DNA of 64,000 bases from Actinoplanes oryzae. Lineage in GTDB: Bacteria > Actinomycetota > Actinomycetes > Mycobacteriales > Micromonosporaceae. The stretch covers positions 62,001-126,000 of the forward strand of contig NZ_JAUQWH010000002.1 of NCBI RefSeq assembly GCF_030757795.1, read 5' to 3'. This document shows positions 15,912 to 24,582 of the stretch, one piece after another; the first letter of the stretch is position 1, and the number at the start of each line of letters is the position of its first letter. Below the pieces are notes generated by a model, which searched no databases, was not told where the DNA came from, and saw only the letters and a program-made list of their open reading frames with translations. The position numbers were made by a program, and so were the translations under genes.

Positions 15912-17115
15912 CCACCCGCACGGCCACTTCCCCCGGGTCACCGGGATGCCGGGGCTGCCGCACAACCGGCTGGGCGTCTTCTGGCGCCCGATCATCGACA
16001 TGGCCGACAGCCCGTACGCCCCCCTGCGCCTGCGCCTCGTCCAGCACGTCTCCGACTGGATCGCCGAGCCGGACGCGGGACACGTCTCGTGGTTCGCGAT
16101 CATCGGCATCCCGGGGCTGCGGCACCAGGTGCTCCGGCACGCCGGCCTGGAGGAGTACGACTGCCTGACGCCCGAGGGTCTGCCCGCGCACCTGCGCACC
16201 CCGCAGTGGCAGCGGCTCGTCGACGCCGTCGGGCGCTTCGACCGGCTCGACGACGGGACCCGGGCGCTGGTCGTCTTCCAGCTGGCGCAGATCTCGTACT
16301 GCGAGTTCGCCGCCGATCTCGCCGGGGTCGTGCATCCGGACGGCAGCGAGCGGCGGGACAAGCTGGCGTACGAGGTCGCCCGGGTCACCGCCCGCGTGCC
16401 CGGCCGGGCGCCGGTGGCCCTGGACGTGTTCGCCGAGGTGGCCACCCGGGCGGCGGATCCGCGGCTCGCGCTGGCGGCCTGCTCGCAGGGCATCGGTCAC
16501 TCGATCCGCAGCAACGCGGGCGTCGAGCGGGCGGAGGGCTTCGAGCGGCTCGGCGACGCGGTGCTGGCGGGCGGCGTGCCCGACGACTGGCACGGTCACC
16601 TGATCCGCAGCCGCTACCACCGCGCGGTCGCCCTGCTCCGGCTCGCCCAGCGGCGCCCGGCCGAGATGCGCGCGGAGGTGGAGTCCGCCCTGGCGGAGAG
16701 CGACATCCTGTACGCGGCCGACCCCACCGGCACCGACCGCATGGTCGCCGACGAGAACCGTCGCATCATCCTCGAGTCGCAGATCAAGGCGGCGGCGCGG
16801 GCCCGGGGCGACGAGTCCGAGGCGCAGCTGCGCGAGTTCTGCGACGGGCTGCACTCCTTCGACCCGTACTGCCTCGAGGCCCTGCTCGTGATCGGCGACG
16901 GCTACGCGACCGCGGGCCTGTTCGCCGACGCCGCCCGGTGGTACGCCCGGGCCGGCGAGCTCTGCACCGGCGCCGGGGCGATCGGGTGGTTCCGGGCCGG
17001 CCAGTGCTACGAGCTGATCGGCGATCTCGGCAGCGCCGTCAACGCGATGGGCCGCTGCCTGGAGCTGGACACCACCGCCGTCGAACCGCGCGAGTTCCTC
17101 GCCCGACAGCTCTAG
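15856..17115 (+). CDS. Helical-repeat protein of unknown function, copy 1
   Basis: A 419-residue protein starting at TTG 15856, with GGAGG 6 nt upstream inside the end of the peptidase gene. The conserved N-terminal motif NRLGVFWRPIIDMADSPY is followed by about ten helical segments. The C-terminal part looks like tetratricopeptide repeats (WYARAGELCTGAGAIGWFRA, then NAMGRCLELDTT). It is a clear paralogue of the last gene of the operon at 19548-20741, with matching order of motifs throughout. No catalytic motif is visible. It may be a scaffold or a peptide-binding partner. I do not recognise the family. Confidence 0.7.
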   Translation: MSTTTVQPRLQLQRRFTRSHPHGHFPRVTGMPGLPHNRLGVFWRPIIDMADSPYAPLRLRLVQHVSDWIAEPDAGHVSWFAIIGIPGLRHQVLRHAGLEEYDCLTPEGLPAHLRTPQWQRLVDAVGRFDRLDDGTRALVVFQLAQISYCEFAADLAGVVHPDGSERRDKLAYEVARVTARVPGRAPVALDVFAEVATRAADPRLALAACSQGIGHSIRSNAGVERAEGFERLGDAVLAGGVPDDWHGHLIRSRYHRAVALLRLAQRRPAEMRAEVESALAESDILYAADPTGTDRMVADENRRIILESQIKAAARARGDESEAQLREFCDGLHSFDPYCLEALLVIGDGYATAGLFADAARWYARAGELCTGAGAIGWFRAGQCYELIGDLGSAVNAMGRCLELDTTAVEPREFLARQL

Positions 17116-17123
17116 GAGCCATC

Positions 17124-18482
17124 ATGTCCTCCTCGCGCACGATCGCGGCGCTCGGCTTCCCGATGCTGCTCGGCGCGTTGTCGGCGTCGCTGTCCGGCGT
17201 CATCGACACCGCGATGATGGGCCGCTTCGGCCCGGCGGACCTGGCGGCGGTCGCCGGCACCTCGGCCGTCTTCGACATCTTCGCCAACGTGGTGCTGGCC
17301 GCGATGGTCAGCTATCAGATCCTCGCTCCCCGGTTCGCCGGCCGCAAGGACCCGGCGGGCATCCGGCGCTCGCTCGCCTCGGCGCTGCGCTGGTGCGGCG
17401 GCGCGGCGATCCTGCTCACCGTCGTCACGTACGCGGCCGGGGGCTGGCTCAGCGGCCTGGTCTCCGGCGGCGACGAGCAGGTGCGGCAGATCGGTGCCGA
17501 CTACCTGGCCACGCGCGCCCCGACACTGCTGCTGATCGTCCCGTTCACGCTGCTGACGGCGAGCCTGAACGCGTACGGGGAGACCCGCTACGCCGCCCTC
17601 GCGAGCATCGTGGTCAACGCCGCCAACCTCGGGCTGGACGCCGCGCTCATCTACGGCCCGGGCCCGTTCCCGCGGCTCGGGGCGGCCGGCAACGGGCTCG
17701 CCACCACCCTCGCCTGGCTGATCGGCCTCGCCTGCCTGGCCGTCAGCGCCCGTCGCTTCGGGCTGTGGCGTCGCCTGGGCGCGTCCGGTCCCGCCCTGCC
17801 GCCGCCGGACTTCGAGACGTCGGTGCCCCGGCTCGCCTGGCCCGCCGTCGTGTCGAACGGGCTCGACTACGCGGGCATGGCCGTCTTCTTCGCCATCCTC
17901 GGCTCGGTCGGCACGACCGCCCTGGCCGGGGGCCGCGTGGCCTTCGAGATCACGCTGTTCCTGTTCGGCATCGGCATGTCGTTCGGTGCGGCGGCCCGGA
18001 TCCTCATCGGCCGCTCGGCGGGGGCGGAGGACCCCGCGGCCGTACGCGGCCTGTGGTCGGCCGGGCGCGGCGTCCTGCTCGTCCCCGCCGTGCTGATCGC
18101 CCTGCTCCTGGTCGTGTTCGCGCATCCGGTGGCCGGCATCTTCACCTCGTTCGCCGACGTCCGCGAGCAGACGGTGACCGTGCTGCCCCTGGTCGCCCTC
18201 TGCGTGCCGCTGATGGCCCTGACGCTCGGCAACCTGAGTTTGATCCGCGCCCTCGGCCACACCCGCAAGGACATGTACGCCAACCTCGCCGCCGCCCTCC
18301 TCGTCCAGCTGCCGGTCGGCTGGCTCGGGGCCACGGCGACGGGCTGGGGACTGCGCGGCGCGTTCCTCGGCGTCCTCGCCTACTGGCTCGCCCGGGCCGT
18401 GTTCACCGAGATCGTGGCCCGGCGCCTCCTGCCCGTCCCGTCCGAACCCACCCCACTGCAAGCGAAGGAGACTGTCCGATGA
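17124..18482 (+). CDS. MATE-family efflux protein
   Basis: A 452-residue protein with twelve predicted membrane helices in two similar halves, starting MSSSRTIAALGFPMLLGAL and with the MATE-like segment DTAMMGRFGPADLAAV. It most likely exports the finished peptide or protects the producer; MATE proteins use Na+ or H+ gradients. AGGAG overlaps the stop of the preceding gene, 6 nt before the ATG, and the end overlaps the methyltransferase start by ATGA. A MATE protein as the sole exporter is unusual for a peptide pathway, where ABC transporters are common. Confidence 0.88.
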   Translation: MSSSRTIAALGFPMLLGALSASLSGVIDTAMMGRFGPADLAAVAGTSAVFDIFANVVLAAMVSYQILAPRFAGRKDPAGIRRSLASALRWCGGAAILLTVVTYAAGGWLSGLVSGGDEQVRQIGADYLATRAPTLLLIVPFTLLTASLNAYGETRYAALASIVVNAANLGLDAALIYGPGPFPRLGAAGNGLATTLAWLIGLACLAVSARRFGLWRRLGASGPALPPPDFETSVPRLAWPAVVSNGLDYAGMAVFFAILGSVGTTALAGGRVAFEITLFLFGIGMSFGAAARILIGRSAGAEDPAAVRGLWSAGRGVLLVPAVLIALLLVVFAHPVAGIFTSFADVREQTVTVLPLVALCVPLMALTLGNLSLIRALGHTRKDMYANLAAALLVQLPVGWLGATATGWGLRGAFLGVLAYWLARAVFTEIVARRLLPVPSEPTPLQAKETVR

Positions 18483-19066
18483 GCGACTTCCCGATCGACA
18501 TCCCCGAGGTCAGCCGCAAGGCCGAGGCACGCGCCGTGGCCGGCAGGTTCATGATGTCCTCCGAGCCGCGCGTGGGTGCGCTGCTGCGGACCCTGGTCGC
18601 CAGCAAGCCCGGCGGCCGGATCCTGGAGGTGGGCGCCGGGATCGGCGTCGGGGCCGGCTGGATGCTCGACGGCATGGACGCCGACGCCCGCCTGACCTCG
18701 CTGGAGGTGCACGGCCGCTACGCCGACGTCTGCCGCCAGATGCTCGCCGGCGACGACCGGGTCGAGGTGGTGACCTCGGACGCGACCGAGTGGCTGGAGG
18801 CCTACGACGGCGAGCCCTTCGACTTCGCCTTCGTCGACACCACGATCACCAAGTTCCACCGCCGCGACTCGCTGTTCCGCGTCCTGGCCGACGGCGCCAT
18901 CGTCGTCGCCGACGACCTGCTGCCCCAGGACAGCTGGGCGCCCGAGCACCCGCCGCGCGTGGAGCTGTTCCGCAAGGAGATCCTCGTCGAGCCGGACCTC
19001 GTGCCGACCCTGCTGGACTGGGCGTCGGGCGTGGTCATCGCCACCTACCGCAAGCCGCGCTCATGA
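18479..19066 (+). CDS. SAM-dependent class I methyltransferase
   Basis: A 195-residue O-methyltransferase of the small COG4122-like type. The SAM-binding motif I is GGRILEVGAGIGVGAGWML, motif II has the acidic strand end LTSLEVHGRYA, and FDFAFVDTTITK corresponds to the motif with the catalytic or metal-binding Asp. AAGGAG lies 8 nt before the ATG inside the MATE gene. It could methylate a Tyr or carboxyl group of the peptide (inference). Confidence 0.85.
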   Translation: MSDFPIDIPEVSRKAEARAVAGRFMMSSEPRVGALLRTLVASKPGGRILEVGAGIGVGAGWMLDGMDADARLTSLEVHGRYADVCRQMLAGDDRVEVVTSDATEWLEAYDGEPFDFAFVDTTITKFHRRDSLFRVLADGAIVVADDLLPQDSWAPEHPPRVELFRKEILVEPDLVPTLLDWASGVVIATYRKPRS

Positions 19067-19551
19067 CCGCCACCGCCGTCCCGGCCGCCGACTTCGTGCG
19101 GCGCGCCCTGCGCAGGCACGCCGCCGGGGTCACCGTCGTCACCGTGCCCGGCCCGGCCGGCTTCACCGCGACGTCGTTCACCTCCGTGTCCCTGCGGCCC
19201 GCCTTGGTCACGTTCTTCGTGGCCGAGGAGTCGTCGGCCGCCGCGGCGGTGGTGCGGGCGGACGTCTTCGGGGTCCACCTGCTGGCGGCCGGGGAGGCGG
19301 GGCTGGCCCGGCGCTTCGCCGCCCGGGGAATCGACCGCTTCGCCGGCCTCGCGACCACCGCGGGGCCCGGCGGGGTGCCCCTGCTCGACGGCGTCGACCG
19401 GCTCGTTGCGCGGACCGTCTCGGTCCACCCCGTCGGCGACCATCTGCAGGTGCTGGGCGAGGTGGTGAGCGCGGCCGGCCACCGCCCGCGCGGCCCGCTG
19501 GTCTATCACGACGGCGGCTACGCCACCACGACCGCGCTGCCGGCGTCATGA
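19063..19551 (+). CDS. Flavin reductase-like protein (split barrel)
   Basis: A 162-residue protein of the HpaC-like flavin reductase family: FVRRALRRHAAGVTVVTVPG at the start, then GFTATSFTSVSLRPALVTFF for flavin binding, and GDHLQVLGEV near the end. Such enzymes supply reduced FMN or FAD to a partner or bind FMN themselves. In this operon it may recycle flavin for the SagB pair. It overlaps both neighbours by ATGA. Confidence 0.85.
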   Translation: MTATAVPAADFVRRALRRHAAGVTVVTVPGPAGFTATSFTSVSLRPALVTFFVAEESSAAAAVVRADVFGVHLLAAGEAGLARRFAARGIDRFAGLATTAGPGGVPLLDGVDRLVARTVSVHPVGDHLQVLGEVVSAAGHRPRGPLVYHDGGYATTTALPAS

Positions 19552-20741
19552 CCAGTGCGGTCTACACGCGTACGGATGTCCGGGGCGGCTTCCCCCGCCG
19601 CGAGGGCGCCCCGGACATCGCCGCCAACCGGCTCGCCGTCTTCTGGCGGCCCCTGCTGGACCTGCGGGACAGCCCGTTCACCGCCGTGCGGCTGCGCGCC
19701 GTGCCGGTCGTCAACGCCTGGCTGCGTGCCCCGGAGCGGGCGCCCCGGTCACCGTTCTCGCTGATCGGGGTGCCCGGTCAGCGCGGTCAGGTGGCCCGGC
19801 ACGCGGGGCTCGACGCGTACGGGTGCCGCGAGCCCGCCGCCCTGGCCCCGCACCTGCGGCCCCCGGGCTGGCAGACGCTCGTGGACGCGATCGACGCCTT
19901 CCCCGGCCTCGACGACCACGCCCGTGGCCTGGTCGTCTTCCACCTCGCCCAGCTGTCGTTCTGCGATGTGGCGCTCCGGCTGGCGGGCGACGTCCGGCCC
20001 ACCGGCGACGTCACGCACGACTGGTACGTGCTGGACGTGGGGCGGGTGCTGGCGCGTACCGGAAGATTCGACAGGGCTCTGCCGCTTTTCGCCGCCCTGA
20101 CCGAGTCGCCCGACCCGGTCCTCGCGACCACGGCGGTCTTCCAGTGGATCGGGCACTCGCTGCGCACGAGCGGCCCGGACGCGCACCGCTTCCTCGACCT
20201 CGGCCTCGCCCGCGCCCGGCAGGTCGCCGACCCCCTGGTGGTGAGCCACTTCTCCCGGGCCGTCGCCATGCTCCTGCTGCGCGACGGCGACCTCGGCGGC
20301 GCCCGCCGCCACGCCGGCCTGGCGTTGTCGTTCCACGAGGCGATAGCCCCCGGGCTGCCGCGCGACGAGAACGACCGGTGCCTGGCGGAGCTCGCCCTGC
20401 GCATCGCGATGCGGGCCGGCGACCCGTCGGAGATCGTGGCCTGCTGCGACCGCCTGGCCCGGGCCGACCCCTACTGCGTGGACGTCCGCCTCCAGCTGGG
20501 CGCCGGCCATGCCGCTGCGGGTGACCTCCGCTCGGCGGCCCACTGGTTCTCCCGGGCGGGCGAGCTGGGCACGGGCGCGGGGGCGGTCGGCTGGTTCCGC
20601 GCCGCCCACTGCTTCGCGGCGGCGGGCGACCCGGCAGCCGCGGCGAACGCCATGGGCCGCTGCCTCGAACTGGACACCTCCGCCCGCGAGCCCCGTCATC
20701 ACCTCGCCGAAGCGTTAGATCCCGCTCACACCTCGGGATGA
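19548..20741 (+). CDS. Helical-repeat protein of unknown function, copy 2
   Basis: A 397-residue paralogue of the protein at 15856-17115. Shared landmarks are NRLAVFWRPLLDLRDSPF, the GQVARHAGLDAYGC region, LVVFHLAQLSFCDVAL, WFSRAGELGTGAGAVGWFRA and NAMGRCLELDTS. TPR-like helices fill the C-terminal half. Keeping both copies in one operon suggests separate or paired roles, for example each serving one SagB subunit (inference). ATG 19548 overlaps the flavin reductase stop. It is the last gene of the operon. Confidence 0.7.
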   Translation: MTSAVYTRTDVRGGFPRREGAPDIAANRLAVFWRPLLDLRDSPFTAVRLRAVPVVNAWLRAPERAPRSPFSLIGVPGQRGQVARHAGLDAYGCREPAALAPHLRPPGWQTLVDAIDAFPGLDDHARGLVVFHLAQLSFCDVALRLAGDVRPTGDVTHDWYVLDVGRVLARTGRFDRALPLFAALTESPDPVLATTAVFQWIGHSLRTSGPDAHRFLDLGLARARQVADPLVVSHFSRAVAMLLLRDGDLGGARRHAGLALSFHEAIAPGLPRDENDRCLAELALRIAMRAGDPSEIVACCDRLARADPYCVDVRLQLGAGHAAAGDLRSAAHWFSRAGELGTGAGAVGWFRAAHCFAAAGDPAAAANAMGRCLELDTSAREPRHHLAEALDPAHTSG

Positions 20742-20746
20742 GCGGG
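20721..20746 (+). terminator. Likely terminator of the peptide operon
   Basis: CCCGCTCA and TGAGCGGG form a perfect 8-bp stem with a 10-nt loop around the stop codon, followed by TTGGCTTT. The T-run is weak. Confidence 0.45.
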
Positions 20747-20792
20747 TTGGCTTTCCGGGGCGAGGACGTAAGGTGGTCGTAACAACTGAATA

Positions 20793-20929
20793 CCTCATCC
20801 AGAGGGGTAGAGGGACACGGCCCGACGACACCCCGGCAACCACCGCGCTCGACTCGATGACGAGGCAGAGGCACGGCAGGTGCTAATTCCGTCCTGGTTT
20901 GCAGTGATCCTGCGCCAGGGAAGATGAGA
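20793..20929 (+). ncRNA. SAM-I (S-box) riboswitch
   Basis: The conserved parts of the S-box leader are present in order: AGAGGGACACGGCCCGACGA, then CCGGCAACC, then GGTGCTAATTCC, and a closing helix formed by CTCATC (20794-20799) with GATGAG (20923-20928). The AAGGAG ribosome binding site of threonine synthase directly follows the closing helix, which points to control of translation. It senses S-adenosylmethionine. No intrinsic terminator is visible after it. Confidence 0.9.
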
Positions 20930-20940
20930 AGGAGCCTCGC

Positions 20941-22221
20941 ATGACGTCGACGGTCGACGCCCCCACCACCTCCATCAGCCCCGCCCGCTCGCTCGTGTGC
21001 CGCGGCTGCGGTGCCGAGTTCCCGCTCGCCGCGCAGCACGCTTGTTACGAGTGTTTCGGCCCGCTCGAGGTCGCCTACGACACCGCGGCGCTGGCCAAGG
21101 TGACGCGGGAGCAGATCGAGGCGGGTCCGCAGAACATCTGGCGCTACGCGGCGCTGCTCCCGGCCGGGCAGGACGCCGCCACCCGGGTCACGCTCGACCC
21201 CGGCATGACGCCGCTGGTGAGCGCGCCGGCGCTGGCCGCCGAGATCGGCCTGCGGGCCCCGCTGTGGGTCAAGGACGACTCGGCCAACCCGACCCACTCG
21301 TTCAAGGACCGGGTGGTGTCGGTGGCCCTCACCGCCGCCCGTGAGCTGGGCTTCACCCGCTTCGCCTGCGCGTCGACCGGCAACCTGGCCAACTCGGTGG
21401 CCGCGCACGCCGCCCGGGCCGGCGTCCCCTCGATCACGTTCATCCCCAGCGACCTCGAGCAGGGCAAGGTCATCACCACCGCGGTGTACGGCGGGGAGCT
21501 CGTCGCCATCGACGGCTCCTACGACGACGTCAACCGGCTGTGCGGCGAGCTCGTCGAGACGGACGAGTTCGAGGACACCGCGTTCGTCAACGTCAACGTC
21601 CGCCCGTTCTACGCGGAGGGCTCCAAGACGCTGGGCTACGAGGTGGCCGAGCAGCTGGGCTGGCGCATCCCGGCCCAGGTCGTCATCCCGATGGCCTCCG
21701 GCGAGCTGCTGACGAAGGTCGACAAGGCGTTCAGCGAGCTGGTCGAGATCGGGCTGGTGGAGGCGCCCGAGGGCGGCTGGACCGTCTTCGGCGCGCAGTC
21801 GGCCGGCTGCAACCCGATCGCCACGGCCCTGCAGAACGACTCCGACACCATCGTGCCCGTCAAGCCGACCGGCATCGCGAAGTCGCTGAACATCGGCGAC
21901 CCGGCCGCCGGGGCGTACGCGATCGAGGCGGTCAAGCGCACGGGCGGCTGGATGGACTACGCCGACGACGACGAGATCCGTGAGGGCATCCGGCTTCTTG
22001 CCCGGACGACCGGGGTGTTCGCCGAGACCGCCGGCGGGACCACCGTCGCCGTCCTCAAGAAGCTGGTCGAGAGCGGCAAGCTCGACCCCGAGAAGGAGAC
22101 CGTGGTCTACAACACCGGCGAGGGCCTCAAGACGATCGACGCCGTGGCGGGCCTGGTCGGGCCGACCCACCGGATCAAGCCGTCGCTGCGGGGCGCCCGT
22201 GAGGCCGGCCTGCTGGGCTGA
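20941..22221 (+). CDS. thrC: Threonine synthase
   Basis: A 426-residue PLP enzyme making threonine from O-phosphohomoserine. An N-terminal zinc ribbon (CRGCG and CYECF) precedes the catalytic domain. The PLP lysine is K122 in HSFKDRVV, followed by ASTGNLANS, which binds the phosphate of PLP. The zinc-ribbon form is the branch shared by actinobacteria and plants. AAGGAG is 6 nt before the ATG, adjacent to the riboswitch. SAM control ties it to the methionine/threonine branch point. Confidence 0.93.
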   Translation: MTSTVDAPTTSISPARSLVCRGCGAEFPLAAQHACYECFGPLEVAYDTAALAKVTREQIEAGPQNIWRYAALLPAGQDAATRVTLDPGMTPLVSAPALAAEIGLRAPLWVKDDSANPTHSFKDRVVSVALTAARELGFTRFACASTGNLANSVAAHAARAGVPSITFIPSDLEQGKVITTAVYGGELVAIDGSYDDVNRLCGELVETDEFEDTAFVNVNVRPFYAEGSKTLGYEVAEQLGWRIPAQVVIPMASGELLTKVDKAFSELVEIGLVEAPEGGWTVFGAQSAGCNPIATALQNDSDTIVPVKPTGIAKSLNIGDPAAGAYAIEAVKRTGGWMDYADDDEIREGIRLLARTTGVFAETAGGTTVAVLKKLVESGKLDPEKETVVYNTGEGLKTIDAVAGLVGPTHRIKPSLRGAREAGLLG

Positions 22222-22230
22222 TCCGGCCGC

Positions 22231-22249
22231 CGATCACGCTGCGTGATCG
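22231..22249 (+). terminator. Short hairpin after thrC
   Basis: CGATCACG pairs with CGTGATCG across a 3-nt loop, 9 nt after the thrC stop. There is no T-run, so it is only a possible terminator. The remaining bases up to 22459 hold AT-richer sequence with no recognised feature. Confidence 0.35.
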
Positions 22250-22459
22250 ATCCTCTGCCGACGGTCTAAATTACTCCCCAGGAGGGCTTGCGCGCCGATC
22301 TCCGGATCGGCAGGATGCTCTACGCGGGAGGGCGCGACGCCGTACGAGACCCCCACCTTTGAGCTTGGAAACAATCTCTCCCGGGGGTCCAACGACCCGG
22401 TGCCGGAGGCGCCGTGCGCGCGCCCTCTCGACCAAATTCGCTGGTGCGGTGCCCCGTGG

Positions 22460-23431
22460 ATGGACCACCATCCGCGGGTGCACATCACCCCGCTCACCCC
22501 CGCCGACCACGATGACGCCTATGCCGTGGCCCGCGCCTCCGCCGAGCACGAGACGCCGGAGATCCCCTTCTGGTCCCGCGCGGGCTTTCTCGGCCGCATC
22601 GAGGCCCCGTGGCCCGGCAGCACCTACGAGTTCTTCCTCGCCCGCCTCGACGACGGCACGCCGGCCGGCTTCCTCGAGGCCGGCTTCCCGGAATCGGGGA
22701 CCGCTGTCAATCTGCACCTTGCCGTGCATCCCGAGCACCGGCGGCGCGGGGTGGGACGGGCACTCTACGCACTCGCCGTCGAGCGTGCCCGCGCCCTCGG
22801 CCGCAAGCACCTGATCGCCCCGGCCATCGACCGGCTGCCCGACGGCCCGGCCTTCGCCGCCGCCATGGGTGCCGTTCCCGGGCTGCCCGAGGTCCGCAGC
22901 CGGCTGGACGTGCCGGACGCCGTCGCCGCGCCGCCCGTCGCCGCCGGCTACCGCCTGGTGCAGTGGGTCGACCACGCCCCCGACGAGTACGTCGACGACA
23001 TCGCCTACCTGGACAGCCGCCTGCTCGCCGACGCACCCACCGGCGATCTCGCGTGGGAGCCGGAAAAGGTCGACGCCGCCCGGGTCCGCGAGGCCGAGGA
23101 GGCGATCGTCCGGCGCAACCGCACGGCCTTCCACACCGGCGCCGTCCACGTGGCGACCGATCGCCTCGTCGCCTGGACCATGATCACGTGCCCGGACGAC
23201 GTCCGGTGGCAGGCCTGGCAGCAGATCACGATCGTCGACCCGCCGCACCGCGGGCACGGGCTCGGGCTGACCGTCAAGGCCGCGAACCTGGCCTTCACCC
23301 GCGCCGACCGGCCGGAGCTGCGGGCGGTCGACACCTTCAACGCGGCGGAGAACGCCCCTATGCTGGCGGTCAACGAGGCGCTGGGCTACCGCCGCCGCGA
23401 GACCTGGGTGCAGTGGCAAGCCACGCTCTGA
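22460..23431 (+). CDS. Tandem GNAT-type N-acetyltransferase
   Basis: A 323-residue protein with two GNAT-fold halves. The first has the acetyl-CoA motif [14 protein letters not shown] near residue 95; the second has [19 protein letters not shown] near 265 and the closing pattern [14 protein letters not shown]. The layout resembles mycothiol synthase and related tandem GNAT proteins; the substrate is unknown. The start is uncertain: ATG 22460 or GTG 22478, neither with a clear ribosome binding site. The last codons and stop lie in the first unit of a 48-bp tandem repeat and overlap the convergent gene by 62 nt. Confidence 0.82.
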   Translation: MDHHPRVHITPLTPADHDDAYAVARASAEHETPEIPFWSRAGFLGRIEAPWPGSTYEFFLARLDDGTPAGFLEAGFPESGTAVNLHLAVHPEHRRRGVGRALYALAVERARALGRKHLIAPAIDRLPDGPAFAAAMGAVPGLPEVRSRLDVPDAVAAPPVAAGYRLVQWVDHAPDEYVDDIAYLDSRLLADAPTGDLAWEPEKVDAARVREAEEAIVRRNRTAFHTGAVHVATDRLVAWTMITCPDDVRWQAWQQITIVDPPHRGHGLGLTVKAANLAFTRADRPELRAVDTFNAAENAPMLAVNEALGYRRRETWVQWQATL

Positions 23432-23957
23432 GCCCGCCTCCGGCCCGAGGCCTGGGTGCAGTGGCAAGCCACGCTCTGAGCCCGCCTCCGGCCCGAGGCC
23501 TGGGTGCAGTGGCAAGCCACGCTCTGAGCCCGCCGCCGGCGACCCGGCGCAACCCGCGCCGCAGGGGCAGGTCGCGGTAGCCGCCGTGGGCCAGGCCGGC
23601 GTGCCGTTCGAAGGCGTTGCGGGCGCCGTACGAGCCGGTGAGCGCCCAGGACCAGCCGCACGTCGCCCAGTAGGCCGGCCAGAACAGTGGGCCCAGCAGC
23701 GCGTACTGGTCGGCGTGGCGGCTCTCGTGGGCGAACAGCTCCGCGCGGTCGGGGTGCAGCAGCCACGCGGCCGGGCGGCGGGTCAGGATCACCGAGCCGA
23801 CTGTGAAGCAGGTCGCCGGGGGCACGCGCCGCCGGTAGCCCTCGGCGACCAGGATGCCGTCCCGCCCGCGCCGCAGTCTGGTGCCGCTCAGGAGGGCCAG
23901 CAGGACGCCCGCGCCCGTGGTGCCGTTGAGCAGGTTCACCGCGGATCGCAGCCTCAT
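23370..23957 (-). CDS. Small HExxH-motif protein, function unknown
   Basis: A 195-residue protein whose central motif HESRHADQY (HExxH) and later NAFERHAGL suggest a minimal zincin-like metallopeptidase, although no other peptidase landmark is seen. The last third is three copies of a 16-residue unit caused by the tandem DNA repeat, so the ancestral protein was probably shorter. ATG 23957 overlaps the stop of the upstream GNAT gene (ATGA), making a two-gene operon. I do not recognise a named family. Confidence 0.6.
   Translation of the reverse strand: MRLRSAVNLLNGTTGAGVLLALLSGTRLRRGRDGILVAEGYRRRVPPATCFTVGSVILTRRPAAWLLHPDRAELFAHESRHADQYALLGPLFWPAYWATCGWSWALTGSYGARNAFERHAGLAHGGYRDLPLRRGLRRVAGGGLRAWLATAPRPRAGGGLRAWLATAPRPRAGGGLRAWLATAPRSRGGGSPAPR
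23403..23534. repeat. 48-bp tandem repeat, about 2.75 copies
   Basis: Units begin at 23403, 23451 and 23499, each starting CCTGGGTGCAGTGGCAAGCC; they are identical apart from one base in the first copy. The unit contains the final codons and stop of the GNAT gene, and on the other strand adds a 16-residue repeat ([13 protein letters not shown] core) to the C-terminus of the HExxH protein. The length divides by three, so both frames stay open. Confidence 0.95.
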
Positions 23958-24472
23958 GCGCGCCGCCGCATCTGCAGCTCGCGCAGCCCGGGGACGACCG
24001 GGTGGGGGACGCGTACGCCCGTGTCCTCGAAGCCGATCCGCTCGTAGGCCCGCACGGCCCGGTCGTTGCCGACGACGACCTCCAGCATCAGCTCGTCCCG
24101 GCCGCACGCCAGCGACCACTCGGCGACGGCGTCGATCAGCGAGGCGAGCACGCCGCGGCCGCGGTGGGCGGGCGTGAGATAGACCGCGAAGACCACCGTC
24201 GCCCCGGGCGCCTCGGGCAGCACAGTGCCCCCGGCGTGCCCCACCAGCCGTCCGCCGGGATCCGCGACGAACTGGGCCAGGTGCTCGCCCGTCGCCGCCT
24301 GCGCGATCCGCCGGCAGTAGTCGGCGTGCGGCCGGGCGGCGGCCTGCGCCACCGACTCCAGGAACGCGAGCGGGCTGTCGGCCAGCATCTCGAGGCGCAA
24401 CGCCCGCATCCGCGCCGCGTCCTCGGGCGTCACCCGGTGCACGGTCAGCGTCGGGGCCAGGGTGCTGGTCAT
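23954..24472 (-). CDS. GNAT-family N-acetyltransferase
   Basis: A 172-residue protein with a single GNAT domain: starting [20 protein letters not shown], the acetyl-CoA loop is [18 protein letters not shown], followed by [21 protein letters not shown]. The substrate is unknown; similar proteins acetylate small amines or protein N-termini. It is coupled to the HExxH gene by a 4-nt overlap. The start ATG 24472 has no strong ribosome binding site. Confidence 0.85.
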   Translation of the reverse strand: MTSTLAPTLTVHRVTPEDAARMRALRLEMLADSPLAFLESVAQAAARPHADYCRRIAQAATGEHLAQFVADPGGRLVGHAGGTVLPEAPGATVVFAVYLTPAHRGRGVLASLIDAVAEWSLACGRDELMLEVVVGNDRAVRAYERIGFEDTGVRVPHPVVPGLRELQMRRRA

Positions 24473-24582
24473 GCTGCCTGCCTACCTGGTAAGGCCGCCA
24501 CCGGCAACCCGGACGACGGAATCACCACCGGAGAACCCGCCGCCCGGACAGCGCGGCGGGACTCCGGTCCGTCACCGGCGCG

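Noticed and set aside
23403-23534. CRISPR-like repeat array
   Set aside because: The units are directly adjacent without spacers and copy a gene end; no cas genes are present.
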